Positions 1 to 15,100 of a stretch of 64,000 nt of DNA are shown in pieces. The DNA is taken from contig NC_089220.1 of assembly GCF_963924675.1 (NCBI RefSeq), forward strand, positions 87,423,168-87,487,167, written 5' to 3'. Made by a program: the position numbers and the translations under genes. This stretch comes from Phocoena phocoena. Taxonomy: Eukaryota > Chordata > Mammalia > Artiodactyla > Phocoenidae. Position 1 is the stretch's first letter. Every line of letters starts with the position of its first letter. Under the pieces are notes generated by a model that saw only the letters and a list, made by a program, of their open reading frames with translations, was not told where the DNA came from and searched no databases.

Positions 1-12
1 TTAAATACTTAC

Positions 13-178
13 AGCTGCTTGGGGGTCTTGCTCTTGGTTAATTCCTGAACCAGAAAAGTACCAAACGCAAACGATGGTCGTCCATGATGTAAATAATAAG
101 CAAAATTCAGACGTTCTACTATAGCATATTTATTAACCAGGTCAGGGCTAGAGAAATGTGGGAGCTGACTCGCTGCAT
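13..178 (-). CDS. SPG11: SPG11 exon 21, last exon in window
   Basis: 166 nt, residues 1167-1222. Reads [20 protein letters not shown] and ends SKTPKQL. Acceptor ccccag (179-180), donor AGCT|gtaagt at 12. The remaining exons lie beyond the left edge. Confidence 0.94.
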
Positions 179-3100
179 CTGGGGGGAAAGTGAAGCAGTA
201 TTAATCCTCTGCACCTCACCATGATTAATTTCAGATCTGCATGTGGAAAACTTTACTCTGCAATGGTAAAAGAAAACTGGTTGCTGTAATCATTTTGTAC
301 CACTGTGAATCACTTTGAACCACCAACATGTAGTAATTTTATTTTAATGTGTGGAGGTAGCCCTCATTTTATACAAAAATGTGTACCTGAGAAGCTGCAT
401 AAAAACTTATAAACAGGGGCTTCCCTGGTGGCGCAGTGGTTGAGAGTCCGCCTGCCGATGCAGGGGACACGGGTTCGTGCCCCGGTCCGGGAAGATCCCA
501 CATGCCGCGGAGCGGCTGGGCCCGTGAGCCATGGCCGCTGAGCCTGTGCCTCCAGAGCCTGTGCTCCACAACGGGAAAGGCCACAACAGTGAGAGGCCCG
601 CGTACCACAAAAAAAAAAAAAAAAAAAAAAAAAAACTTATAAACTATGCTTTCCCCCTACTGAACTTACTTGTTATTTTAGATGCTTTAATTTTGTATCT
701 GATGATCCATTAAGTTCACAGTGGCAATAACCCTTTAACTACAAAATCTCTGCTAATGATTTGCAAGTGTAGCTTTTTAATTCATTCATGCAGCTCATAT
801 TTATATGAATCCTCTATTCACCAAGGCCAACTCACTGTACCTTCCTCCAACAAATACTTTGAGAAGAACATCCTCTTCTCCATATTAATACCCTCCTAAT
901 AAATTTTTGTTATCGCTACCCGTACTTTCTGATGTTGGATTCATAGAGCACCTTATTATCTACATCATGATACCAACTTTCCAAGACCAGCAGAGTAGTC
1001 AAAGTTCCTCTGTGTCCACGAAAACAGCAGAAAAAATTTCTTTTTATCTTTTTAGAAAAATACGAAGTCAAAGGATATTTGGATGTGAAAAGTTGGTATG
1101 AAACAAAGTTAGGGCTTGATAGGAACAGTTAACTGCTTCTTAACTGCTTACTACCTATTTAAAAAACGAGACACTGTTAACAGTGCATCTGCTCTTATTT
1201 TCAAAGTTCAAAGCTTATTTCTGAAATAAAGTTGTATCCCTCCCATGGAATTCCAAGGGCTTTTTATATTGTGACTTAGCTCTTATTATAAAAACGGGAC
1301 TTGAAGACTTTAGAGGAGTCTGTCATCTTACAAAGCTATTACTTAAAAGTATACCTCCTTTGAGATTAAAAAACTGTCACACGCCTTATCTGTATTCTTT
1401 GTAAGATCAGAGTGACTCTGGTAACTTACAATTACATATAAAACCATTCATTCATTCAATATTTGCTGAGTTCATATAAAGCTGAATGAACAAACTTGAG
1501 TTTTTATTCAAATAAGACCCTGAATTTTTAGTGGTTTGGTGGCTAGTATGGAGATTTTGTATAAGAGAAAATTCTACCTGAAGAGAAATTTTTCTCTGGC
1601 CTGCTGCAGAAGCCAAATCACCACGCAGTTGCCTTGTGGCCACTTTCAGTGGTAAAACCATATGATAAAAGAAGTCAACATTCTAATTAAATACAACTCT
1701 CCAATTTAAAAAATCCGTATTATGTCTTCATGATAATTGTTTCATTTAATTTGTGCTTTATTTCCTCAAATATGCTTTAAACTTCTAAAAATCAGGCAGG
1801 GAACATGCCTTCAGCTTCCTCTGTGTACCCAGTAGAGTGTTCCATCTCCACCAGGGCCTCAGGACTCTGGCTGATGGAGTTGGAGGCATTAGAACAGTAC
1901 AGGGGATTCTCTCTACTCTCCGGTAACCTCACTGAGATTAGAATGAGTATTTTCACTTGAAAATGCAATAAGCACTACTTTATCCTGCACTGAACAAATA
2001 TCGATTGAATATCTATTATAGGCCCGGCACTGCACTAGGCACTAGGTAAATTCAATATATTGAAATTTGAACTTATAAAACTGACACATTAGAAAATGCA
2101 CTTTTACATAAGTCAATAACTATTTACAGGGTATATATTACAAGGTATATATTATGTGAAAAGTACTAATTTGAAGCCTCCTTTAGAGTAATGTAGGCAG
2201 AGGCACCACAGGTAATATGATATTAAAGGCTAATTCAAAATGAATAAGTAAAAAAGAAATAGAAAAAGCAGAGTTTAAGAACAACACACAAAAAAAAAAA
2301 TCAGGGGAAGTTTTATGGTCTAGAGAGGATGGCAGTTTGTGCGCATCTGGTGCTTACCACGTCTCAGGAACTGCAACAGCTTTTTAAGTGCCTTGTCTCC
2401 TTTCATTCTCATGTAACAATGTGAGGTGGACACTGTCACTTACCTTATTTTATAGAAAACTGAAGAGAAGTTAAATCAGTTGCCCAAGGTCACACAGCTA
2501 TTACATGGTAGAGCCAGGATTTGTCTAATGCCAACACCTATGCTCTTAACCTTTATAATACTATAGTGCAAGTGAACAAGGATTTTTGGAAAGGGAGAAA
2601 TTTAAGCAGAAGGTCTATATTACATTCCCCAGCAAGTAAAGCACTAGTGACCTCATACAATGACTTTTAACTCACAGTATGTTTTCAATTCAGCTTCCTA
2701 GAAAATGTTTTCCATCAAAACTACCATGAGGTATCACCTTACTATGGTCAGAATGGCCATCATAAAAAGTCTAAAAATAATAAATGCTGGAGAGGGTGTG
2801 GAGAAAAAGGAACCCTTCTACACTGTTGGGGAGAATGTAAATTAGTACAGCCACTATGGAAAACAGTATGGACGTTCCTTAAAAAACTAAAAATAGAGCT
2901 ACCATATGATCCAGCAATCCCATTCCTAGGCATATATCCAGAGAAAGCCATAATTTTAAAAGATACATGCACCCCAATGGTCACTGCAGCACTATTTACA
3001 ATAGCCAGGACATGGAAGCAACCTAAATGTCCATCAACAGAGGAATGGATAAAGAAGATATGGTACATATATATATAACGGAATATTACTCAGCCATAAA

Positions 3101-6100
3101 GAAGAATGAAATAATGCCATTTGCAGCAACATGGATGGACCCAGAGATTGTCATACTGAGTGAAGTAAGTCAGACAAAGACAAATATCCTATGATATTGC
3201 TTATATGTAGAATCTTAAAAAAAAGGTATAAATGAACTTATCTACAAGACAGAAATAGAGTTACAGATGTAGATTTTTTCTGTATAATCAGATTTTTTCT
3301 GTATAATCAGATTTTTTCTGTATAATTTTCTGTATAATCAGAAAAGATACAAGCACCCCAAAGTTCACTGCATCACTATTTACAATAGCCAAGACATGGA
3401 AGCAACCTAGATGTTCATCAGCAGATAAATGAATAAAGAAAATGTGACACATATATATATATATATATATATGGCCATAAAAAAATGAAATAATGCCATC
3501 TGCAGCAACAGGGATAGACCTAAAGATTATCATACTAAGTGAAATAAGTCAGACAAAGACAAATATCATGATATAGCTTATATATGGAATCTAAATAAAT
3601 GATACAAATGAACTTATTTACAAAACAGAAAGAGACTCACAGACACAAAACAAACTTATGGTTATCAAAGGGGAAAGGGTGGGGAGGGATAAGTTAGGAG
3701 GTTGGGATTAACATATACACACTATTATATATAAAACGGATAACCAGCAATGACCTACTGTATAGCACAGGGCACTATATTCAATATTTTGTAATAATCT
3801 ATAAGGGAAAAGAATCAGAGAAAGAATATATATACAACTGAATCACTGTGCTGTACACCTGAAACTAACATAATACTGTAAATCAACGATATTTCAATTT
3901 AAAAAAAAGAAAAAAGAAAATGTTTTCCAGTGGAATGTGCCTTTATTTTTAAAATAGAAAGCAGGGGGGAAACTAGGTTGGCTTTACAAAAATGAACTTC
4001 TGTCAACACTGCTGAAATGCTCTAAAGCAAGAAGAATCCATAATGACTTACCTCCTATAGTCAGTGTGTTGGCAGACTGCCAGCCAAACAATCTGCTAGG
4101 ATCAAAGGGCAATAATGACTGGAAAAGGGGAAAAGTCAAATCAGAGTTAAAAGTTAATTGATTCTAAAGTGAAGTAAACAAAATCATATGAAAGAGCTTC
4201 ACAGGCAGTTCAGCTTCCCTTCTTCAGGGCAATTAAAAACTTTTATCCTTCTAGACATAAATTCTTTGAACACAGAGCATATGAGACATTTTTCTACATT
4301 AATAAAAATAGAACTGGCTATGTTCCTTTTAAAGACTCTCCACACTTCAAACTATGTCTGCAAAGTATACCCTCTTTTGATAGAACCAGCATCAATTATA
4401 ATGTAAAAATGGCTTTAGAAGTCCTTTGGAATCAAAAGGCAAGAGGACTGAGAGGCTAGAAAATGTTACCACTGTAAATACAACAAGGTGTGCTGAGGCA
4501 GGTCAGGAAAGAGTGAGACAACTAGATCAAGGGTTAAAGGAATGTGATGAACAAATCATCACTAACAACAGCAAAGAAAAAACAGCCAACTAAGATCAGG
4601 TCAGTCAGAAAAGGTTTGAGAGCAAGGAGCGCTGGCTGTTTTGAAATCTGTAGGCCAAAGGTTTAGCAAAGACAGTAAATAGATGGTGGGAGGGATATAG
4701 GAGACAACAGAACTCTTAGGCCAAGATCTGGATGGCTAAGAAATGAGCAGCTTTAATTTTATTTATGTATGCATGTATGTATGTATGTATGTATTTACTT
4801 ATTAATTCTTAGTTCCCAGACCAGGGATTGAACCTGGGCCATGGCAGTGAAAGTGCCAAGTCCTAACCACTGGACTGCCAGGGAATTCCAAAGCAGCTTT
4901 AATTTTAAATTAAGGGAGAATCTTGTGGTCTATTAAGGAAGGAATACTCTTCCTAAAATAACAGGACTAAATAACTGCATCAGTCAACCTGAAAACAGAA
5001 CAAAGAACAACCTGAAACCTCTTATGTTTTAGGCTGATTGAATCCACTTTAGGTAGTAAAACTATGTTTTTATATAATCTACTTATATCTAGTTTATATA
5101 CCAATGTTACTCAAAGTGCTGATCTGCAATGAGATAAGAAGCTTGTGATAAATATAAATCTAGCTTACTGCTTCCTTCTTTGAGAAAGTCTTGCTACATA
5201 AAATCAAAACAAAACAAACGAACCAAAAAAAAAAAAAACCTACCCTGCTGACACATACAAGCAACAAGCAGTTCATGGACTGGGACCTGCCTGGGGACTA
5301 CATTTTTAAGTAGCACCAGTGTGTACCCTAAAAAATTTCACATTAGAGTAGGAGAGGTTTTGTACCTTCATAGGATTATAGAGTTTAGATTGAACTGAAG
5401 ACACTATAGGAATACTTGTACCCAGGAAAAAAAGCAAAAGCCTTTTGAAATGAGAAATGAGCAAAAGAAGGTGTCCTTAATTGAGGATCCCAGAATAGGT
5501 TTCAGGGAATCTGTGAATTCCTCTGAAATATAAGCAAAATTATGTGCAACTTTTCTGGGTAGAGGGTTCATAGCTCTCTCACATTTTTAAAAAAATTTAT
5601 TGTTTTTGGCTGCGGCACATGGGCTCTCTAGTTGTGGCACGTGGGCTTCTCTCTACTTGAGGCGCACGGGCTCTGTAGTTGCGTCACGCAGGCTTAGCTG
5701 ACCGTGCGGCATGTGGGATCTTAGTTCCCTGACCAGGGATCAAACCCGCACCTCCTGTATTGGAAGGCAGATTCTTAACCACTGGACCACCAGGGGGAAG
5801 TCTCTCACATTCACATTCTTAAAGAGGTCTTTGTCCTGAAGGTGACTTAAATAAATAAACAGCCCTATTCACTGAGAAGAGACAGAAATTATCAGTGGTA
5901 GAATGAAGCAGCTTTCAATGAAAGTAGCAGACAAGTGTGCTGGCCAACTATCTGTCTGCTCTCAGATCCATTTCTACCTTTCCCATGTTCTGCCCTGAAC
6001 TGCAGAGAACTGCATTTCCCAAACTCACTTGCCCTCTGGCTACCAGATAGGTATAGCCATGAGAGACAACATGGGAGATTAAAGGTGCCAAGAGGGGAGA

Positions 6101-9100
6101 AACCAAGATATTTTCCCCTTCTTTATTTTCTAGGGCATCTCTTGCATGGTTCCAGCCCTACCCTCTCGTCCCAGCTCCCAGTAGGTAGCCCGGTTGTGAT
6201 TTTAGCTCCCAGAGAGGCTACAGCTGTTGGGTTCAGACAACACCACTTTCTTGCAGCCTTAGGGGGTGCTGGCTGCTTCCTTCTTTGTTAATTTTTGGGT
6301 TGTCTCATCATCACACGTTTGGTTTCTCCATTTTGCTATCATTCTGTGTAAGTAATTCCCTATATTAAATGTCCTCCATTTGGAAGACCCAGAGTGGTTC
6401 CTGTTTTCCTGGCTGAACGCTGACTGATACTCCTAAATACTGTACCTGAATCAGGTGGTAGAGTGTAATATCTGGTGGCAGGACACTAGGGGCAGTGTAC
6501 TGTGGGAAGAGAGCAGTTTTAAGCTTGGGGTAAGGAGTTAATGCCATCTTCAGTAGCTGGGGATCTACTTTCTTCACACAGTTCTCATTTTCTTCATTCT
6601 GAACAACCTAAATAAAAAGATAACATGGTATAGAATAATGTTTTTCTCTTCTTCAAATTTAAGTCCTTTTTTCATAAGTAGCCTGTGAAACAAGGTTAGC
6701 TTGATATAATAGGTGGTAGTGAAAACAGCACTGGACAAGGAGTCAGTAGCCAATTGTTCTAGTTCTGGTTCTAAGACAAACTAGCTGTATGACCTTAGTC
6801 TAGATATTTAATATCAGGCAGGCTTCAGTTTCCTCATCTACAGAATTAGAAAGTTTAGCTAGATCAGTGGTTTTCAAACTGCATAAGGAAAAGCTGTTTG
6901 AAAAAAGGCTCTACTGCAATATTTAAAAATTTCAGATATTAAATAGTAAATATTTTACAAGAAAAAAACCTAATAGACTAGATGACTCTTAGGTCCTTTC
7001 CTCTCAGGTCTCAAGTTATTCTGACTGATTTCTGACAGGTGATCAAAAACAGGAAGAATAAATAACCATGAAGTTAAGGTATACTGCAACAATCTAAAAG
7101 AGGTGGTATTAAATTAAGCTAGCATCAGTAACAAACTTTTGCAGATTAGATGTTTAACAGCATTCTTAAGTTCCCTCTAACCAGCCACACTATACTTTCA
7201 AAAAAGCAGAGACGGGCAACTTTTCACTGGATTCCTCAAAAGAGTTTTTAAGGGTAGCTAAAAATTATGATTTCCTTTTTAACTCTCAAAGAGGTCAAAT
7301 AACAGAGAGTAATTCCCAAGTCACAGATTTAAAGTATACTTACTCCAAGGAGCAATTAGATCTTGATTCTATCCTGAAAACAAACCTGGAGTATTAGAGA
7401 ACAAATAAACAGGAAAAAAATCACTATACAACATTCAGTTGCCCCTTGGTATCCACAGGTGATTGGTTCCAAGACCCCCACAGATGCCAAAATCTGAGGA
7501 TGTTCAAGTCCCTCATGTAAAATACTGTAGTACAGTCAGCCCTCCATATCTGTGGATGCAGAACCCCCAAATATGGAGGGCTGACTACAGCAGTCTCCTT
7601 TCAACTTAAGAGGATACGATATAAAGTTTAAAAATTCACCCTTGTTTTATGCTCTTTAATCTAATGAAATACTTGTAAGTGGTTATATTTTAATATCAAC
7701 TGAGACCTAGAAAATCCACCGATATTTCTGCTAAATTTAAAATCAGTCCTATTTTGCCATAACAGGTAAAAGTGCTGTCCATACCTGGCTGACGCCCCCA
7801 GGGGCATACATTGTGGTAGCAAGGGCCAGGAGGGTATGTCCTTCCAATAGCATACTGCTTACACTGGCCTGGTTGCTGGGAATCAGTATCTGAGCATTTG
7901 CAAGGCTAGCCTGGAAGATCAGTTTGGGATCTGAAAATAAGAGAGTACATTTTTCTCCTTGAGAGAGAGAAATACTAAACTAAGGATTACATAATTCTGA
8001 GAAAGAAACTTAATTTTTAACTCTATCCACAGTAAGAAGGATTTTCTAAGTTTAAGAGCAATGGGAAAACGTCACAAAGGAAAAAAAAGAAAGATCTGTC
8101 CACATAAAAATAAAAACTTCCGTTCAAACAAAGAAAATTGAAAGGTAGTAATAACAAGGGCAAAAATCAACAACAGATGACAACCTAACAATTAATGCCT
8201 TCAACAAAGAGCTCATATCAATACAAAAGCCCAAAATACTGACTGTAACAGATAAATGGACAAAAGAAATAACCATTTTACAAACAAGGAAATATAAATG
8301 TCTGACACATAAAAATATGTAATTCATTAGCAATAAAGAAATGCAAATTAAAATAGTAATTAGATGCCATATATCACCTATCAAATCAGCAATGATTTTT
8401 AAACATATTCATTCTCAAGCACAGAGCTGGTCAGTGTGCACAGAAGCTGGGACTTACAGAAAAGAATGGTGTAACCCTCCTGGAAAGCAATCTAGCCTTA
8501 TATCAAGAACCTTAAAAAAAAGAACCTTCAAAATGCACATAACCCCAGACCCAGGAATTTTATATCCAGGAACCTATCTGTACTAAGGAAATAATCTGAA
8601 ACAAGCACAAAAATTTTATGTTCAAATATACTCAAGATTATTATTTATAATAGGAAAAATTGAAAACAGCCTTAATGTCAAAAAATGAGAGGATAGTAAA
8701 TTAAATAAGAGTATTTCTATACAATGAAATATTATGTAGACATAAAATGGTCATTGTCTCTAAGAACACAGGAAAATTCTTATGTTATAATTACTATATG
8801 AAAAAACACAATATACAAATACATAGATGTTTCTGGTTATATCCCTAGCACTTACAGACTGTCACAGGTAGGGGATAAATAAATATTTGTTGGATGAATG
8901 AAATACAATATTGACTAGGTTTAAAGAAAGTATAGAGAAAATAACTAGAACAAAATATATTAAAACATATCAAGAGTTCCCTATGGATAGTATCTTCCTC
9001 TTCACTTAAGCTATCTACCTATTGAGGTGTTATCTTGGTAGTTGTCTGTGGCTTCCTATTTTTTTAATTATTATTTTTTAACAATGAAACATGTTACTTT

Positions 9101-12100
9101 ATGATCACCAGAAAAATAAAACAAAACCAAAAACCCCTCAACCCACATTATGAAAAAAGTTATTCATTAGGAAAGAAATCAGGCATTACATAAAAGTGGC
9201 TGTTGACACTCCTTGCGTATGTTGTGGCTTGGCCTGTCCCCTTTCCTGAACCTCTAGAATAACACCCACTAAGCCCTCAGGGGTCACAGGGTTTTTCTAC
9301 CTGATTATAACCAGAGCAAGGCTCTCCATCATTGGCTCCACTAGAGAAGACACAACAATCCCACATATACTATGGATTTATTTTCACTCCAATTGGAGTT
9401 CCTTACTGAAAGATTCAGGGCAGCCATTTGGAAGACAGACCACCTCCTCATGGAAACAGGGTGTCAGTCTACCAAAGAGCAGGAACCTGTGATGAACTGG
9501 TAGGGTAAGAGATAGCCAACATAACCACACATGCTATCTGCTCCAAGTCTGGTTTTCTTCACTGTCAAGAGGCTAACATTTTTGGTCTTTTGCTTTTTAA
9601 ATAAAGCTTGAGTCTAGATTATGGTCAAATATTTGTCTACAGCTAGACAGTTTATTCAAAGAGTTCACAATTTAAATTCCATTCAACGACCAGTTATTTA
9701 TCCAAAGCAAGTTTTATTATTTAATACAATACACCCATACCTGTTAAATTACTGGAAACTTGTCGACACTGAACTAAAAATTCAAACCAAGGGTGAGCTT
9801 CATGTAATTCTTTTTTTTCCAAAAAGGGACAATTTGGAGGACTAAGTCTGTATATAAAACAAACAAACAAAAAAACTATCTGATTAACATAGAGGATAAG
9901 ACAGACAATTACAACCATGTTTGCTCAGGTGATAACTAGCATAAAAAGAAAAAGAACTTTGTAATTAAAAAGTAAATATAACACAATATAATCCCAGTCT
10001 TGTGTTGTGTTTTACATATGCCTTATGATCTGGAAATAGAGAATTTTAGAGACAGGGATAATATCACTTACAATGTATTTCCTACTGTGATGAAATTTTA
10101 CCAACTCTGTATAAGATTACCACCAGATATCTTTGCACTTGAAGATATGCTGTATTGGTTTTTGTTTTTTTTTTAACAACAAAAGCTCTTTAGCTTTTTC
10201 AAACTTAAGAGGTTTTTGAAAACCTTTACGTAACTACAAGAGAAGCTGGGACTAAGCAGTTAAGGCTCATAACAGGTCCTCTAAAAATACAGCTTTTAAA
10301 CTTTCACTTGCCAGTAGCTTTGAGGAAAACATTTCTGTGTTCAAAGTAAGTCTTAATGATATGAACAAGAAATACACCCTTTGCTTGACTTCCTAGTCTT
10401 TACTACACAAAATAAAATAAAAATGTTCTCCTTAGCACATGAATGTGGGTTCTGGAATCAAACGTAAGTATAATTAAATCTAGCTTTACCAATTACTAGC
10501 TGTACACCTTAAATAGGGCACTTAGTCTCTCTCAAAGCTTCAGTTTCCTCATCTGTGAAATGGAGGAGTAAGTAACCACCTCACAGGGTTTTCTGAAGAT
10601 TAAATGAGATAATGCATGTAAAGTACTAAGCCTAGTGTCAAGAACACTGTAAGCACTCATACGTTAGAGACTACTACTATTTTTATTATTACTGACCCAA
10701 TAGCAATTAACACTGGCCACAGATAACGATACTGCAGGTTGATCTTAGATATCAATATATATTGATATCTGTCTATCTAAATATAAGCTTTAGAGCATTT
10801 CTAAGATACCTTGCAGTGGCGTTGAATTCAAAGTTTTTAACATTTGCTTGGTAATGAAAATATCAAAGAAGTCCAAGTTAACCTTTAGAATCCTCCCTCT
10901 TTTAAACTTGTAAAGCATTTCTTTCTAATTTCTAGTTATTTAAAAGGTTAACAGAGATGTTACAGAATTAACATCACCAAAAAACACATAATAAGCATTT
11001 AGTTGAATGCAGTATTGAACTAAAAGATGTACCAAATGTTAGAGTGGGAGGAACTACTTCAAAAAGATCAGTATTCCTCACAAGAATGCTTAATATTTTC
11101 CTAAAAGTCACATTCAGAAGTAGTACGGAGAGAGGGAACATGAAGGCCTGCTCAAGGACAAGTTAATTCTTAGTACTCACTTGTAATAGTCAAGAAAGAC
11201 ATAAAGAAGATACTGCAGACTGTGTTCCAAACAATAGAGAATGAAGTGACAATGGAAATCCCAACCATCTTTGGACCTATAGTTTTGAACAGGGAGGGTA
11301 TCTTGCATCACACCCCCAATACGGTTCAGTCTTTTGAGAAAGAGTTCAAAGTCTTCTAGTTCAGATGTAAGAAAAATTCCATTCCTATTGGGCAGGTTTA
11401 AATAAAAGATGGCAAGTTAAAAAGTTGCTATATTCAGAGCAGACCAAATCATTTCCATTGTTAAGTAGTCTCAACTAGTTAAAAGTATTTACAAATTAAT
11501 ACTGCCAATTCTTACCCCATAAGCATGTTCAGACACACATATTTTGCTAGTTTCCAATAAAGGTTTCTGCACCACTGTAGTATTTTAATGTAGTAATGAC
11601 AGTCTCGAGTTATATTAAATATTTCAAAAACCTAAACTAAGCCACCTCGATTACTTTGTTTTTACTGGAACTGTACAATCCAGCGTGGCAACAGTGGTTA
11701 AATCTTGAAGCTAGATGCTTTACACACTGAGGAATTCACCAAAATATCCAAACAAAATCATTAAGAAATTAAAGCAGAATAATTTAAATAGACCAACCAT
11801 TAAAGAATAGAAATTTGCATTTAAATTTTTTTATAAGTTTACTGTTAAATACATCATACATACCATTAAAGGAGTATAGAGAACATATTATGTGGAGTTT
11901 AGAGAAACACTGCATAGCCACCACCCAGATTACAGAACACTGTACCTAGAAGTCCTCTGTGTATTCCTCCCCCTTTACATGCGCTTTGCCCTCAGAGGTG
12001 ACCACTATCCTTACTTTCATGATAACTATTCCCTTACATTTATTCACCCATATAGTTTTACCACCCATGTGTGTAACCCCAAATAATATAAGGTTTGGTT

Positions 12101-15100
12101 TTGCCTATTTCAAACTTTATATAAGAAGGGAACATCTTAGATATATTGTTGTCTTGTTTCTTCTACTCAACATTGTGTGATTTATCCATGTTGAAACATT
12201 GTGTGATTTATCCATGTTGATACCCATGGCTATAGTTTTTTAGTTTTCATTGTTATATAGTGTTCCACTGTATGATTATACTACATTTTACTTATCTGCT
12301 CTAACTTTGATGGCCATTGTTCCTAGATTTTTGGTAAAATAAATTTCCATTTCCATGATTACAAATAAGGAAGAGCATCTCACATGTTTATTGGCCATTT
12401 GTGCTTCCTCTTTTGTGAAATGTCTATGTGTGCTGGTATCTTTCCCCTCCAGATCCAAGTTCTACTCTCCTGCTCTGCATCCCTGGAGGCTCACCTGTAT
12501 GGGTTGCTCTAGAAGACTCCTGTGCCCTCAGGTTTCTGTTTTGGTTTCGTCTCCTATGGGAGACTCCCATTGGGAGATAATAATTAAAGAAAAAGGGAGG
12601 ATGGGGATACCTGGGCCCTCTCTGTGTGAGGTGACAGCAGGTTGGCTAACATTCTCCACTAAGAGACACAACTCCTGCCAGGCAGCTCCCTTGGTCTCAG
12701 TAACTGCTGTCTTCCTTTGCCCTGCCAGGCCTTTTAGAAAGCACACCCTACTCCCAAGGTCATGAAGATATTCTTCCCTACCGTCTAAAAGCATTATAAT
12801 TTTTACATTTTACATTTAGGTTTTAAAATCTACCTGGAATTGATTTTATGCATGATATAAGGCAGAGGGTCCAATTTCATTTCCCCCATATAGCTATTTA
12901 GTTATCCCAACCCCATTTGTTGAAAAGACTATTCTTTCCTCCAAAAAGACTGTTCTGCAGTGCCACCTCTGTCATATATAAGGTGAGCATACATATATGT
13001 CTGTTTCAGGGCTTCCCCAGTGGCACAGTGATTAAGAATCTGCCTGCCAATGCAGGGTACATGGGTTCGATCCCTGGTCTGGGAAGATCCCACATGCCAT
13101 GTGGTGCCATGCACCACAACTACTGAGCCTACGCTCTAGAGCCCATGAGCCACACAACTACTGAGCCCACATGCCACAATTACTGAAGCTCGCATGCCTA
13201 GAGCCTGTGCTCCGCAACAAGAAAAGCCACTGCAATGAGAAGCCTGCACACTGTAATGAAGAGTAGTCCCTGCTCACTGCAACTAGAGAAAGCCCGTGCG
13301 CAGCAACGAAGACCCAATGCAGCCAAAAATAAATCAATAAAAATAGTTTTTTAAAAAAAGTCTGTTTCTATGCTCACTCTTCTGTCTTAATTGCTATAGC
13401 TTTAGAGTAAGTTTTAATATCTGGTAGGGCAAGTTCTTCTTTTTCAGGGTTGTTCTTGACCCTCTGAATTTCCATATAAATATTTATAATCAGCTTGTCA
13501 AATCCATTGCTGGGATTTTCATTGAGATTGCACTATGTCTAAAGATCAACTTGGGAAGAATTGATAGCAGGCTTGTCTTGTTCCAAATCTAAAGAGAATG
13601 CTTGTGATGTTTCACCATTAAGTATAATATTAGTTGGAAGATTTTTTGTTAACATCTCTTTAAAGTTAAGGAAGTTTGCAGCTATTCCTAGTTTGCTAAT
13701 AGGTTTTATTATAAATAGATGTTGAATTTTATCAAATGCTTTTCTGTATCTATCAGGGTGGTATGAATTTTTCCCTTTAATCTGTTAATACAGTAGATCT
13801 CACTAATTCATTATTGTCATAATTCATGTTAAAACACATACATATTATCTTTATAAACAATCAAGTATTAAGCAAAATATCTGATAAGCATACAAGTTAT
13901 ACAAAAGTCTACTTTTAGCAAACAAGAAGAAAAGGATTTAGTGCAATGAAAAGAACAGTGACTAGAAAGTCAGGGGTAAAATGATTGAAGCCTGTAAGTA
14001 ACTGGGTTAGGCAAAGCTCTTAACTTCTTTAGATCTCCCTCTCCACATCTTTAAGTTGGGTAGGACAGTACAGTTATACTTCCCCAATAAGTATAAACCT
14101 AAAAGAATACATGGGAAATAATTTTAAGAAACTTAAAAATTAACAAATATGTTAAGTCTCATTATTTTGACAGCTTAGGGAGATAGGTTGAGCTCTATGA
14201 AATTGCTGATATTCAACCATTTTTCACCTCTACAAATGGCAAGTTCACATGATTCAAGCTAACAATTATTTTTAGAAATGAATTAAAAGTTTAAAGTCTT
14301 GGGCTTCCCTGGTGGCGCAGTGGCTGAGAATCTGCCTGCCGATGCAGGGGACACGGGTTCGAGCCATGGTCCGGGAAGATCCCACACGCTGTGGAGCAAC
14401 TGGGCCCGTGAGCCACAACTACCGAGCCTGCGCGTCTGGAGCCTGCGCTCCGCAACGAGAGAGGCCGTGATAGTGAGAGGCCCGCGCACCGCGATGAAGA
14501 GTGGCCCCCGCTTGCCGCAACTAGAGAGAGCCCTCGCAAAGAAACGAAGACCCAACACAGCCAAAAATAAATTAATAAATTAAAAAAAAAAAGTTTAAAG
14601 TCTTCAGTTATCACTTCAAGTGATACTTCCCCTGTTTTCTTAATTGAGCTGTCCTCTTTAGTTCAAGGCCATACATGGCGTACGGGTGCAGTGATAGTAC
14701 TGAGAAGAGTGGGAAACATTATAGGATACTAAGGTATCCTCATCGCAAGCTCTTGTCACTTGGTCCTTGTATCCCCATAGATAGCTTACCATTTCTACCC
14801 CAAAGCATATACAGTGTTTTGGGAAGAATCTTCATGTAGAATTTGAGAGCCTATTCACTACCTAATGTGATTTTAAAACCTCAATATACAATAATGCCCT
14901 TTCAATTTTAAAATATCAATATTATGAAACAATGTTGCATTGGATTTATGGCATTTCAGAGGAAAAGTTGCATCACTGTATTTTATTGTTCTTCCTTTTA
15001 CACATCCCCACAGTTTACAGTACCTGGCCAGTGTATCTAAAATTTCATTCCTCATGTAGTTGTTGCAGCGAGTATTCTGATCAACAACGTCAACAGTCAG

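Noticed and set aside
12355..12765. 136-codon plus-strand frame
   Set aside because: No protein likeness, an overlapping frame on the other strand, and placement between two L1 pieces point to repeat DNA.
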